Notes under the pieces: generated by a model
What the model was told of the DNA's origin: nothing
Database searches by the model: none
The model's input: the letters and a program-made list of their open reading frames with translations, nothing else
Program-made: the position numbers and the translations under genes
In this document: piece by piece, positions 27,070 to 34,917 of the stretch
How the letters are laid out: every line of letters starts with the position of its first letter
Position numbering within the stretch: the first letter of the stretch is position 1
From: a virus
Reading direction: 5' to 3' (one strand)
Length of the DNA stretch: 64,000 nt
Virus record (IMG/VR): IMGVR_UViG_3300033997_000243
Span: 248,001 to 312,000 of that record

Positions 27070-28536
27070 TTATTCGCTCTCGAACTCGAAGTCCTCTTCG
27101 CCAGTAGTTTCTTCAGCGTCAACCAACTTTTCAATCAGTAAAGCTTTCAACGCTTTGATTTTACGGAAGTGACGGATGTTCTGCGAAACTTTACCAACTT
27201 TATCGCTGTATTGTTTTGCAATTTCCAGTAAAGAATCGAAGTCGCGGATTTCGTTGATTTCTTCGGCAGTAATGCCTTCCTCAACTTCTTCTTCCTCCTC
27301 TTCCTCTTCTTCAGTTTCTTCAAAGAACAGGCTGACCACGTATTCGATCAGTTCTTCTTTATCCAAACCTTCGATGTAATCAACAGTAGCTTCGTAATCT
27401 TCGCTACCTTCTTCACCTAAATCAACAGCACCAAAGATGAAAGTGCGGATTTCTGATTCAGAGTAATCGGCCAGTGCGTCAGCGGCTTCTTCAGCAGATT
27501 CACAGCCTTCTAAAAGATTTGAATCATCTTCAGATTCTTCTTCCTCTTCTTCGGCTTCGTCCAGCTCGTCCAGTTCATCAACTTCTTCTTCCTCCAGTTC
27601 ATCAACTTCTGTTTCCTCTTCTTCAGAGAAAGGAACAAAGTCTAAACTCTCAAAGTCTTTTGAACCAACATCTTTTGGTTCACCGTTTTCATCTTCCAGA
27701 ATCAAACGAACTGGATCACGTTGCATACCAGCAAAGTAGTAAGTTTTACCATCTTCGTCAACTAAGCGTGAACCGATGACAAACTCTTCCATTTCTTCTT
27801 CGTCCAGTTGCAGTGCGGCAAACACACGTTGAGCAACTTTTGAATTCGCGGCAACCTGACTTTCCCACAGACCTTCTTCAACCAGAGATAAAGTTTCTTC
27901 GCTGAAGTTAAATTCTACAGCTTCTTCCTCTTCTTCCAGTTCTTCCAGTTCTTCTTCCAACTCTTCCTCTTCTTCAGGAATGTCAAAAGTTAAATCTGAC
28001 ATGCAAAGAATAACGGTCGGATCGCCACCTTCTTCTTCGATTTGTGCGCCAGTGTTTACGCTAACGAAATTGTCAAAGCGTTTTGGCAAATGTTCACGCA
28101 GAATTTCTTCAACCGCTGAACGAATTTCACCTGACTGTTCAGTAACATTTTCGATAGTAATGGCATCAACTTCTTCCAGTTCTTCCACAACTTTGGTGGC
28201 AGACTTACGTGCAGGTTTTGTTTCAGCAACTTTTTTGCCAGCTGGTTTTTTGTCGGCTTTGGCCGGAGCTTTTGCTGGAGCTTTTTTGTCGGCTTTGGCC
28301 GGAGCTTTTTTAACTTTTGGCAAAGTCACATAACCAGAACCAACTTTTGCACCGTCAACAGGCTGATCGATTTCTTCAAACTTTTGACCATCACGTACAA
28401 CACAATTTGCGGCAACGCCTTTACGACGACCTTGCAGTTTGTAACCAGTTTTAGTTGTCTCTGTGATAGTGTCACGCGAACCATCTAACAGAGTAATTTT
28501 TTTACCGACTAAAGTTTCATTAGGAGTTACTTTCAT
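27070..28536 (-). CDS. Lys/Ala/Pro plus poly-Glu protein with DFEFESE tail
   Basis: A 488-residue protein combining both features of the block. Residues about 1-70 look like a small beta domain, about 72-115 are Lys/Ala/Pro repeats (KAPAKADKK), and the rest alternates short folded segments with long Glu runs. It ends GEEDFEFESE. I chose the ATG at 28536, which has AAGGAAAG seven bases upstream, over an in-frame start at 28605. A CTGTAAATA site lies 32 nt before the ATG, so it may be expressed late and strongly. Function unknown; DNA organisation or a charge-driven assembly is an inference. Confidence 0.78.
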   Translation of the reverse strand: MKVTPNETLVGKKITLLDGSRDTITETTKTGYKLQGRRKGVAANCVVRDGQKFEEIDQPVDGAKVGSGYVTLPKVKKAPAKADKKAPAKAPAKADKKPAGKKVAETKPARKSATKVVEELEEVDAITIENVTEQSGEIRSAVEEILREHLPKRFDNFVSVNTGAQIEEEGGDPTVILCMSDLTFDIPEEEEELEEELEELEEEEEAVEFNFSEETLSLVEEGLWESQVAANSKVAQRVFAALQLDEEEMEEFVIGSRLVDEDGKTYYFAGMQRDPVRLILEDENGEPKDVGSKDFESLDFVPFSEEEETEVDELEEEEVDELDELDEAEEEEEESEDDSNLLEGCESAEEAADALADYSESEIRTFIFGAVDLGEEGSEDYEATVDYIEGLDKEELIEYVVSLFFEETEEEEEEEEEVEEGITAEEINEIRDFDSLLEIAKQYSDKVGKVSQNIRHFRKIKALKALLIEKLVDAEETTGEEDFEFESE

Positions 28537-28567
28537 TTCAACTTTCCTTACATTGGATTCAAATAAA

Positions 28568-28576
28568 TATTTACAG
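28568..28576 (-). promoter_or_regulatory. Late-promoter-like CTGTAAATA
   Basis: Minus-strand CTGTAAATA, 32 nt before the ATG at 28536. Spacing and sequence match the sites before the portal, ssDNA-binding protein and sigma genes. Confidence 0.5.
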
Positions 28577-28625
28577 AACGGTCGGAGCAGGATTGCCCCA
28601 CACATTAATCAAACAAACTTTTTTG

Positions 28626-29231
28626 TTAGAAACTGATTACAGTATCTGACTCAACGCGAACATCTTTGCCTTTGGCATTTTTACAGATTAAGCGGCAAAC
28701 GCCACCACGCACTGAAACACCGTAAACCAGAAGTTCCTGATCATCTACGAATATCGACTTGTTGAACATTGATAATGCAACGCCGAATTCTTTAGCTTTG
28801 GCTAAATTCGCCTTGAACGAATCTTTAGTTTCGCTCAAACCTGCTTCACGATAAACTTTTCGTAACTCTGTGGATGGAGCAACGAACTGCGCTACCGCTT
28901 GCTTTTTACTTGCTTTGCCAGTCACTGTTTTATTTACAGTTTTGGCAGTACCAGAACCTTTCAGATCAACCAACTTTTCTTTTATCAAAGTTGAAAGTTG
29001 ATCTACGGCAGAAAGAACACGAGTTAATGATTTTGCATCTAAGTTGTCGATGTTGTTTACTTCGATGCCAGCACTTTTTAAAGTTGACCTTACCGCAACA
29101 GGAATACTTGCTTTTGGTTTTTTAACCGGAGTATCTTTTGCAGGAAGTTTAGCACTTGGTTTAACTTTACCAGAAGGTTTTACACTTACTGGAGCTTTGT
29201 TTTCACCTTTCTTTGGAAACTTTTTAATCAT
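28626..29231 (-). CDS. Lys/Pro-rich N-terminal protein of the nucleoid-like block
   Basis: A 201-residue protein. The first 45 residues are Lys/Pro-rich and basic; a helical segment (50-100) follows, and the C-terminal 60 residues look like a small beta domain. The ATG at 29231 has GAGGATC upstream; an in-frame start at 29303 would overlap the TATAAT of the promoter, so it is unlikely. Driven by the tandem promoter modules at 29302 and 29420. Function unknown. Confidence 0.75.
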   Translation of the reverse strand: MIKKFPKKGENKAPVSVKPSGKVKPSAKLPAKDTPVKKPKASIPVAVRSTLKSAGIEVNNIDNLDAKSLTRVLSAVDQLSTLIKEKLVDLKGSGTAKTVNKTVTGKASKKQAVAQFVAPSTELRKVYREAGLSETKDSFKANLAKAKEFGVALSMFNKSIFVDDQELLVYGVSVRGGVCRLICKNAKGKDVRVESDTVISF

Positions 29232-29270
29232 GGTCGAGATCCTCAAATGATTGATAAACTTTTTACTTTG

Positions 29271-29295
29271 ATTGGGCGATATTGCCCTAACCAAT
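29271..29295 (-). promoter_or_regulatory. Conserved leader stem-loop (copy after promoter 2)
   Basis: In the transcript, ATTGG and CCAAT ends (with GGGC/GCCC inside) enclose TTAGGGCAATA. Related hairpins follow promoter modules at 30634, 38004 and 50018. Confidence 0.5.
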
Positions 29296-29301
29296 GTACA
29301 C

Positions 29302-29360
29302 ATTATACTAAAAGTGGCCGCTCATAACAACCACTATTTTTGACACACTTTGTTTAGTAA
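29302..29360 (-). promoter_or_regulatory. Early-type promoter module, copy 2
   Basis: Minus strand: GTGTGTCAAAAAT (29336-29348), TTGTTA as -35, 17 bp, TATAAT (29302-29307). It would transcribe the gene starting at 29231 with a leader of about 65 nt. An AGTGG/CCACT inverted repeat lies inside the spacer. Confidence 0.8.
29310..29348. repeat. 39-nt direct repeat, copy A
   Basis: Identical to 29428-29466. It covers the core of the promoter module, from just upstream of TATAAT to the GTGTGTC box. Confidence 0.9.
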
Positions 29361-29419
29361 CAAACTTTTTATCGGGAACGAAACTTCAGACAAACTTTCT
29401 CTGTTGTTTCGATGGTGTA

Positions 29420-29476
29420 ATTATATCAAAAGTGGCCGCTCATAACAACCACTATTTTTGACACACCTCGATCAGT
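29420..29476 (-). promoter_or_regulatory. Early-type promoter module, copy 3 (tandem with copy 2)
   Basis: Same box (29454-29466), TTGTTA, 17 bp, TATAAT (29420-29425). It lies directly after the gene at 29480 and 118 bp upstream of copy 2, with no gene between. The two copies would give two start points for the gene at 28626. Confidence 0.78.
29428..29466. repeat. 39-nt direct repeat, copy B
   Basis: Identical to 29310-29348, 118 bp away. Likely produced by duplication of the promoter module or loss of a gene between two modules. Confidence 0.9.
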
Positions 29477-29479
29477 TGA

Positions 29480-29731
29480 CTATCGTTGAGCTTTACGTGC
29501 CTTCTTTTGTACAGCACGTTTTGCTCTACGTAAACTTTTTGGAATCAACTTTTTCGTTGCACGATAGCGAGTGGCTGTACCTTCATCGTGCCAAGAATCT
29601 TGCTGCGGCTCACTGTAATCATCTTTTAAACTTTTTACAATGCGCTTTACTTCAGCATCAATATTATCTTCGGCTATCGCAATCTGATTAAATTGAGAAG
29701 CGACGATTGCACCAACTAATTCTTTTCTCAT
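29480..29731 (-). CDS. Small basic hypothetical protein, 83 aa
   Basis: Acidic-neutral first half, and a C-terminus rich in Arg and Lys (LRRAKRAVQKKARKAQR), likely nucleic-acid binding. AAAGGAT precedes the ATG. Its stop is followed directly by promoter copy 3. Function unknown. Confidence 0.72.
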   Translation of the reverse strand: MRKELVGAIVASQFNQIAIAEDNIDAEVKRIVKSLKDDYSEPQQDSWHDEGTATRYRATKKLIPKSLRRAKRAVQKKARKAQR

Positions 29732-29795
29732 ATAAATATCCTTTTGCTAAAGCTTGCGTAAAAGGCGACTTAATAAAATCACCTTTGCCAAAACT

Positions 29796-30572
29796 TTATT
29801 CTATATCAATTCCGTTTATAACAGCATCCAGATATTCTTGCATAGAAGATTGACTGGTATAAATACCGTGATCAATGCTTGCACCTTTATCCGGCAGATT
29901 TTCACGAGCGTAACGCTGCAAAGCTGGCAAACTCATTTCCTGAAAATCGACAAAGTTTTCTACAGGTAAATCAGCATCATCTTCTTCCATATCTTCTTCA
30001 TCTTCACGAAGAATACGAACGCTGTAACTGCAATTTGTAAAAAGTTGGCCGTCAACCATTATTGAATTTGGGGTTATAGGTTGAATTTTGAATTCGTCGG
30101 CAAATGAGAATTCAACCCTGTACGGAACGTCAACAACAAAAACGGAAAACTTATCTTTCAAAGAATTAATATGCAGCCCAAGTTTAGGTAACTGAATAAA
30201 CTTTTCAACACGTTTTACCATGCCGTAGTTAAACAGCAAACGTGCATCAGTAACCACACCAAGATCTTCACGAATTTCATAACCTGAATTCATAAAGTCA
30301 GGCGCACGACCTTTTGCAGCTGTTTGTGCTAAAAATTCTACATAAGCATCAACACATTCGCTGGAAACCAAAAGTTTGCATTCCTGAGTAGTGTCGATAA
30401 CAACATGAACAGGTGCTTTGTTTGCGTAGATTGCGTTTCGAGTCAAATACTCAACAACAGCTTTTTGATATTTTGTTGAACGCATTTGTTCAGGAATGGT
30501 TAAACCTTTTTCTTCCGCGAAAGTTAAAAGGTCTGACATACTAGCGTTGTTTAACTCTTGTATACTTTTCAT
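29796..30572 (-). CDS. Hypothetical protein with two weak SAP-like segments
   Basis: A 258-residue protein. Residues 10-45 (MSDLLTFAEEKGLTIPEQ...) and about 210-250 (LPALQRYARENLPDKG...) resemble the SAP-like unit of the proteins at 13067 and 22067. A middle alpha/beta region and an acidic run (residues 190-203) lie between. It may bind DNA. First gene after promoter copy 4. Confidence 0.72.
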   Translation of the reverse strand: MKSIQELNNASMSDLLTFAEEKGLTIPEQMRSTKYQKAVVEYLTRNAIYANKAPVHVVIDTTQECKLLVSSECVDAYVEFLAQTAAKGRAPDFMNSGYEIREDLGVVTDARLLFNYGMVKRVEKFIQLPKLGLHINSLKDKFSVFVVDVPYRVEFSFADEFKIQPITPNSIMVDGQLFTNCSYSVRILREDEEDMEEDDADLPVENFVDFQEMSLPALQRYARENLPDKGASIDHGIYTSQSSMQEYLDAVINGIDIE

Positions 30573-30600
30573 GATCTAGATTCCCATCATAATATGTTTA

Positions 30601-30627
30601 ATTGGTGGCCTTATTGCCTTAACCAAT
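30601..30627 (-). promoter_or_regulatory. Conserved leader stem-loop (copy after promoter 4)
   Basis: ATTGGT pairs with ACCAAT, and GGC with GCC, around AATAA. The 5' side TTGGTTAAGGCAATA is nearly the same as in the copies at 29271, 37972 and 49991, while the 3' side changes to keep pairing. Confidence 0.55.
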
Positions 30628-30633
30628 GACTGT

Positions 30634-30692
30634 ATTTTACCAAAAAGCTTAGTGTCGATCAATCACTGTTTTTGACACACTTGGATCAATTC
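30634..30692 (-). promoter_or_regulatory. Early-type promoter module, copy 4
   Basis: Box GTGTGTCAAAAAC (30668-30680), -35 TTGATC, 17 bp, TAAAAT (30634-30639). The box overlaps the end of the coding region at 30649-31065, so the gene's last codons and the promoter share DNA. Confidence 0.72.
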
Positions 30693-31065
30693 GTTTAGCT
30701 TGGTGACGATCAAGAACAAATTCCAGATCGCGCTGTTTGCGTGGAACACAGGCCATAGCAAAACTTGCAAACAAACGAACAGCGTAAAATGGCGTAAGTC
30801 TGTAAACATCTTTTTGCGAGTTACCTTCAGAATCAATACGATCCAAAAGTAATTGATAAACTTTTTCACTGATGCGAGTCAAAGTGATTGCATAATCTTT
30901 TGATGAATAGCGCAAACTTTTTCCAGCTGTTATTAAGTTCTCAGCAAAGGCCGGACGTTTTTCAGCATATAACCTGAGTGTTTGAAAGTCAGCATCAGGA
31001 ACTTTAGCAAAGAACTTCTCGGCGTATGTTTGAAGTGCAGGAATTCCAACAATTTCTTTTTTCAT
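30649..31065 (-). CDS. Hypothetical protein whose C-terminus overlaps a promoter
   Basis: A 138-residue, basic, probably helical protein. Its last 12 residues (DPSVSKTVIDRH) are encoded by the promoter module, which reads GATCCAAGTGTGTC in this frame. GGGTGAT precedes the ATG. Function unknown. Confidence 0.7.
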   Translation of the reverse strand: MKKEIVGIPALQTYAEKFFAKVPDADFQTLRLYAEKRPAFAENLITAGKSLRYSSKDYAITLTRISEKVYQLLLDRIDSEGNSQKDVYRLTPFYAVRLFASFAMACVPRKQRDLEFVLDRHQAKRIDPSVSKTVIDRH

Positions 31066-31068
31066 ATA

Positions 31069-31323
31069 TCACCCGTAGGTCAAGCTGTGATTCACTAAAC
31101 GAATAATGCTCAACTGGCTTGCTCTAAATTGATCACCTTGTTGAGTCATTGCCATAAAAAATCTTTCGCCTTTAAAACCTTGTTTAACTTTTTCAACGGA
31201 AATAATCAAACAATTTTGTTGGCGTCCGTTAATATGAATTTCTACAACTGCATTTGGCTTTAATTGCTCAACAGTCATATTGAATGGGAACCCATTATTA
31301 ACGCTAAGTATATTAGCTTGCAT
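31069..31323 (-). CDS. Small hypothetical protein, 84 aa
   Basis: Probably a small beta-barrel-like domain (alternating hydrophobic residues, few helices). Strong AAAGGAG ribosome-binding site. Immediately downstream of promoter copy 5, and 3 nt from the next gene. Confidence 0.72.
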   Translation of the reverse strand: MQANILSVNNGFPFNMTVEQLKPNAVVEIHINGRQQNCLIISVEKVKQGFKGERFFMAMTQQGDQFRASQLSIIRLVNHSLTYG

Positions 31324-31349
31324 GTTTTCTCCTTTGTTTGAATGTGCCT

Positions 31350-31400
31350 ATTATATAAAAACAGACTATAATAGGCAACACTCATTTTTGACACACCTAG
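31350..31400 (-). promoter_or_regulatory. Early-type promoter module, copy 5
   Basis: Box GTGTGTCAAAAAT (31384-31396), -35 TTGCCT, 17 bp, TATAAT (31350-31355). The leader starts AGGCACATTCAAACA, almost the same as after copy 9. Confidence 0.75.
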
Positions 31401-31406
31401 AAAAGT

Positions 31407-33116
31407 TTAGGTCAACAGTGCATCGATAAGATTTTTAACGCGCTGTTCTTTGCTATCAACACTATTGATAGAAGTTACTTCAATTTCAGGATGAAGCATT
31501 GAACAAACTGACAGTGCCACCGGAAAAGTCTTTGTGGAATAATCCGCGAATTCAATATCCATATCGTCAGTCGCAAGTAAGGCGGCTTCAAGTTGAGCTA
31601 ACCATGAATCACCGACAACAATAACTCCAGTATCGGACAGACGTTTTTCAACTTTACATAAAGCTTCGTAAACGTCTGGTACGCACGAAGATAAAGCGTT
31701 CACTGTAATAACATCATTCAAAACAGCGCGAACAATTTTAGCGCGTTTCTCGATAGATGTTTCGGATAAACAGCGATTGTCAACCAGCTTGCGAACTTTT
31801 AAAGCTTCAAAAAGTTGGTCAATAACTTCAGGAACATAGCGAAGTAAATTAGTGCAGCCGCTATCTTCAAACTGATCTTCTGTTGTGTAATAAGTTCGGA
31901 TCAGGTCAACAGCATACAATGCACCATCTTCTGTGAATCGTGTTTCTGGATTCACATCAATAAAGCCGAGCAAGCTTAAAACAATACACGCTTTACCGCG
32001 CTTAGACCAAGCTGTTGTAGTTTTACCATCGTTGATCGCAACATAAATGTTTAGGATTGCGCCCAAAACTTCGTTTGTTACATAAGCTGTATCAAGCAAG
32101 AAAGCTTCAACTGTTGGAGCATCAAGCGACGATTCAAACGGCAGACTTAAATGTTTTATGATTCGTAAGGCAGCACAAAAACTTTCAAACGAAGTACAAT
32201 CAAACTGACTACTAACTTTAATAACGCGCGTCTGGCCTTCAGCCAAAGCGGTCAAGTGTGAAAGAACAGGGGCCAAATAGTTGGCACAAAATTCCTGATC
32301 CCAAACTAAACTTGTATCGTCTGTTGTAAGGCCAACAAAAGCTTCATAAATGAAAGCGCTGACATCACCGCTTTCTCTTAAAGATTCTGTTAACTGTTGG
32401 ATAAACTCAGCGTTTTGAATATTCGCGTAAACTTTGTAACTATCCAAAGAAAACAAATGCGCGTAGCCTGAGTTTTCAACAGCGGCATCAAAAGCATCTT
32501 TATTCAATTGAGTAGCATCAGTTTCGAGTAAAGCTGAAGTTGTTGGAATCAAATCAAACTCAACTTCTTCAGGTTCTACATTGGACTCGCTGTTTTCGAC
32601 AACGGGTTCAGGCGCAACAACTTTTGCGCCTTCGTCTGTTGGAACAAACTCTAAAGATGAAGCCTGTGGCTTTTCAAATCCTGTTGCAAATTCTTCAGGA
32701 TCTTTTACCAAAGCCGCAATATCAACTTCATCGGCTGGTACGGTCAAAGTTGGTAAGAACAAAGAACTACCATAAATTGTTTGAACCATACCCGCAATAA
32801 AAAAGATTGGACGAGTTTTTCCGGATTTTTTGTCATGCGTAACCGCAGAATAAACCGGATAGATAGAGTCACCATAACCAACTTCCATTTCGGTTAGCTG
32901 AATTGTATTTGAGCAATCAGCATCAATCGGATTTTTAGGAACCAAAAGTACAGCGCCAGAAAGTTGTTCAATCAGACTGTAATCATCGGTTTCAATTTTG
33001 TAAGTTGGCAAAGCATCATCTTTTGGGATGATAGCGGCCATAGCTTTGTTTGTTTGAGATTGAAAAAGTTCACCAACAGCAATAAGGTGAGTAATACGAA
33101 CTGTGATACTTTGCAT
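31407..33116 (-). CDS. Large hypothetical protein, 569 aa
   Basis: Acidic protein of unknown function. The N-terminal 150 residues look beta-rich; a linker rich in Glu/Pro/Val (about 165-190) leads to a long helical C-terminal part. AGAGGAAA precedes the ATG. It is the first gene of a transcript-like run that continues to promoter 5. Confidence 0.75.
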   Translation of the reverse strand: MQSITVRITHLIAVGELFQSQTNKAMAAIIPKDDALPTYKIETDDYSLIEQLSGAVLLVPKNPIDADCSNTIQLTEMEVGYGDSIYPVYSAVTHDKKSGKTRPIFFIAGMVQTIYGSSLFLPTLTVPADEVDIAALVKDPEEFATGFEKPQASSLEFVPTDEGAKVVAPEPVVENSESNVEPEEVEFDLIPTTSALLETDATQLNKDAFDAAVENSGYAHLFSLDSYKVYANIQNAEFIQQLTESLRESGDVSAFIYEAFVGLTTDDTSLVWDQEFCANYLAPVLSHLTALAEGQTRVIKVSSQFDCTSFESFCAALRIIKHLSLPFESSLDAPTVEAFLLDTAYVTNEVLGAILNIYVAINDGKTTTAWSKRGKACIVLSLLGFIDVNPETRFTEDGALYAVDLIRTYYTTEDQFEDSGCTNLLRYVPEVIDQLFEALKVRKLVDNRCLSETSIEKRAKIVRAVLNDVITVNALSSCVPDVYEALCKVEKRLSDTGVIVVGDSWLAQLEAALLATDDMDIEFADYSTKTFPVALSVCSMLHPEIEVTSINSVDSKEQRVKNLIDALLT

Positions 33117-33131
33117 AAAGTTTCCTCTGCA

Positions 33132-33404
33132 TTAATCTAAGAAATTTAATTTAACGACAAAACCTTCATCGAACAATTCAAAAGAATATTCGCCATCTTC
33201 GTTTTTATAGAAACTGAGATTTTCGATATATTTCTCAAGTTGTTCATCCGTAAGTTCTGGATATTGACAATCAGCTTCAAAATAACGCTGCCAATAAGTT
33301 CGCATGGCAGCATCGTGTAAAACATCAACTATTTCCGAGGTGCTTGTACTAAACTCAACTACTTCGGTTGATTCACAAACTTGCGCGGTGTTTTGCTGTG
33401 TCAT
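33132..33404 (-). CDS. Small acidic hypothetical protein, 90 aa
   Basis: Thr/Ser-rich N-terminus and acidic helical remainder. 15 nt upstream of the 569-residue gene. Function unknown. Confidence 0.68.
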   Translation of the reverse strand: MTQQNTAQVCESTEVVEFSTSTSEIVDVLHDAAMRTYWQRYFEADCQYPELTDEQLEKYIENLSFYKNEDGEYSFELFDEGFVVKLNFLD

Positions 33405-33472
33405 AATTAATTCTCTGTTGTTATATTTGATTCGGCCAGTTTATCTGGCAATACTATTTAACGAAGTAAAAT

Positions 33473-34291
33473 CTACTTCTTATCTTTCTCACGAGATTTC
33501 TTATCGTGAGATTTTTTGTCCTTACCTTCCAACTTGCTTGCGACTATTTTATGTATCTCAAGCTTATCGTCGTCGGACATTAATTCAGATTTGTCCTGTT
33601 TCGGCACAACAAGATCGTAACTGTTATTCACATCAACCACAGTCTTAAACTTTTTACTACGTGCCAAAATTTGCAAAGTTTTCTCAGGAACAAATATCAA
33701 ATCTTTCCAATCCAAGCGATCTATCGGACGGAACTTAGTTGGCACAATGCCAACATTTCCTTTATCCGTAATAAGGACTGTAAAAGAAGTTGCAGGGATT
33801 TTAGATCCGCAGCGAGAACATTTACCTGTCTGTCGAATAGACAAACGACTGTGGCCAACGGCTTCACATACAACGGAAGCAACTTTATCTTCCGGTAAAT
33901 TTAAACGCTTCAGATTTTGAATATCTGCAAACAAAACTTGCTTACTATTTAACAGATCATCAAAATCATCCATTGAATATTTTTCAGCATCTGTCAGGAA
34001 AGTATTTGTATCACGGAAAATGTAATACAACTTTCTGGCCTTGCCTTCAGTGGCTGATTCACGCTGTTCTGTTGGTAAGCTAACCAAACATACACCGCTT
34101 AACATCAGCATTTCCTGCAACTTTAAAATCGCAGAAGGATCAGCTTTAAGATCAGCAGAATTAACTGCAATCAATTTTAAAAGCTGTTCGGTCGTCAAAG
34201 CAATAACTAAATCGTCAACGACTGTACGAGCAACGAATTGTTGGACGGCAGAAACCATTGTATCGAGTTTTGCATCAGTTAACTGTGTCAT
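33473..34291 (-). CDS. Hypothetical protein with Cys knuckle and basic tail
   Basis: A 272-residue protein. CSRC (about 157-160) could be half of a zinc site. The last 25 residues are Lys-rich (KDKKSHDKKSREKDKK). The start overlaps the stop of the NADAR gene (ATGA). Function unknown, possibly nucleic-acid binding. Confidence 0.72.
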   Translation of the reverse strand: MTQLTDAKLDTMVSAVQQFVARTVVDDLVIALTTEQLLKLIAVNSADLKADPSAILKLQEMLMLSGVCLVSLPTEQRESATEGKARKLYYIFRDTNTFLTDAEKYSMDDFDDLLNSKQVLFADIQNLKRLNLPEDKVASVVCEAVGHSRLSIRQTGKCSRCGSKIPATSFTVLITDKGNVGIVPTKFRPIDRLDWKDLIFVPEKTLQILARSKKFKTVVDVNNSYDLVVPKQDKSELMSDDDKLEIHKIVASKLEGKDKKSHDKKSREKDKK

Positions 34292-34917
34292 AAGTAACGA
34301 TCCATATAAACAGTTGTGATTGATTTATCGGCCAGAATTTCACGAACTTCTTCTGTAAGTAAACCAGAATTGTTTGATCCGTTCCCTTGTTCGTCAACAC
34401 CCCAAAACTTTTCTTTGTCCCAAGGTGCAAGTTCAACCAACTTAGCATCTTCAGTAGCAAGAAGCCACTTTTTCAAAATCAAGTTTTGGCCATATTTTGC
34501 AAGAAGAAGATTTTTCATCACGCTCTTGCGAATTTCTTTCCAGTCAGGTCGCATAGGGCAACCAGATTTTTCACTGCCATGATAACGAGCGTCTTTTGCT
34601 TTGACGCAGTTGTAAATCTTTTGGCGGAATTCAGGACTGCGAGTTTTGAAGTAATGGAAGCCTTGTTCCACACTGCTAAACTTTAATGTTTCGCCAGTAG
34701 TACGATCAATAACCACAACGATCAAACAAGGTTGAAAGTTTGATAACCATTCCAACTTTTCAATCTGGCTGTTGTAAGTTAAAGTGACAGGTTCTTTTTT
34801 CTCTGCTTTAGCAGGAACAGATTTTTGCTCGGCCTGAGACTTAATAAAAGACTTCTTCAATGGAAGCGAAGGCTTTTTAGCCAAAGGTTTCTTTGCAAGT
34901 TTCTTAGGTTCTTTCAT
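34288..34917 (-). CDS. NADAR-domain protein (probable ADP-ribose glycosidase)
   Basis: A 209-residue protein with a Lys/Ser/Pro-rich N-terminus (1-45). The NADAR domain then runs from WLSNFQP (about 54) through FSSVEQGFHYFKT (conserved Glu), the Arg/Asp/Trp-containing RPDWKEIRKSVM, to FWGVDEQGNGSNNSGLL near 180. NADAR enzymes break bonds of ADP-ribose to other groups; family members remove ADP-ribose from guanine in DNA and act on riboflavin intermediates. In a phage, protection against DarT-type defence, or NAD-related metabolism, is a fair inference. The ATG overlaps the stop of the small gene upstream. Confidence 0.85.
   Translation of the reverse strand: MKEPKKLAKKPLAKKPSLPLKKSFIKSQAEQKSVPAKAEKKEPVTLTYNSQIEKLEWLSNFQPCLIVVVIDRTTGETLKFSSVEQGFHYFKTRSPEFRQKIYNCVKAKDARYHGSEKSGCPMRPDWKEIRKSVMKNLLLAKYGQNLILKKWLLATEDAKLVELAPWDKEKFWGVDEQGNGSNNSGLLTEEVREILADKSITTVYMDRYL

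Noticed and set aside
28626-29303. Longer start at 29303 for the Lys/Pro-rich gene
   Set aside because: It would begin inside the TATAAT of promoter copy 2, leaving no leader; ATG 29231 has a good ribosome-binding site.
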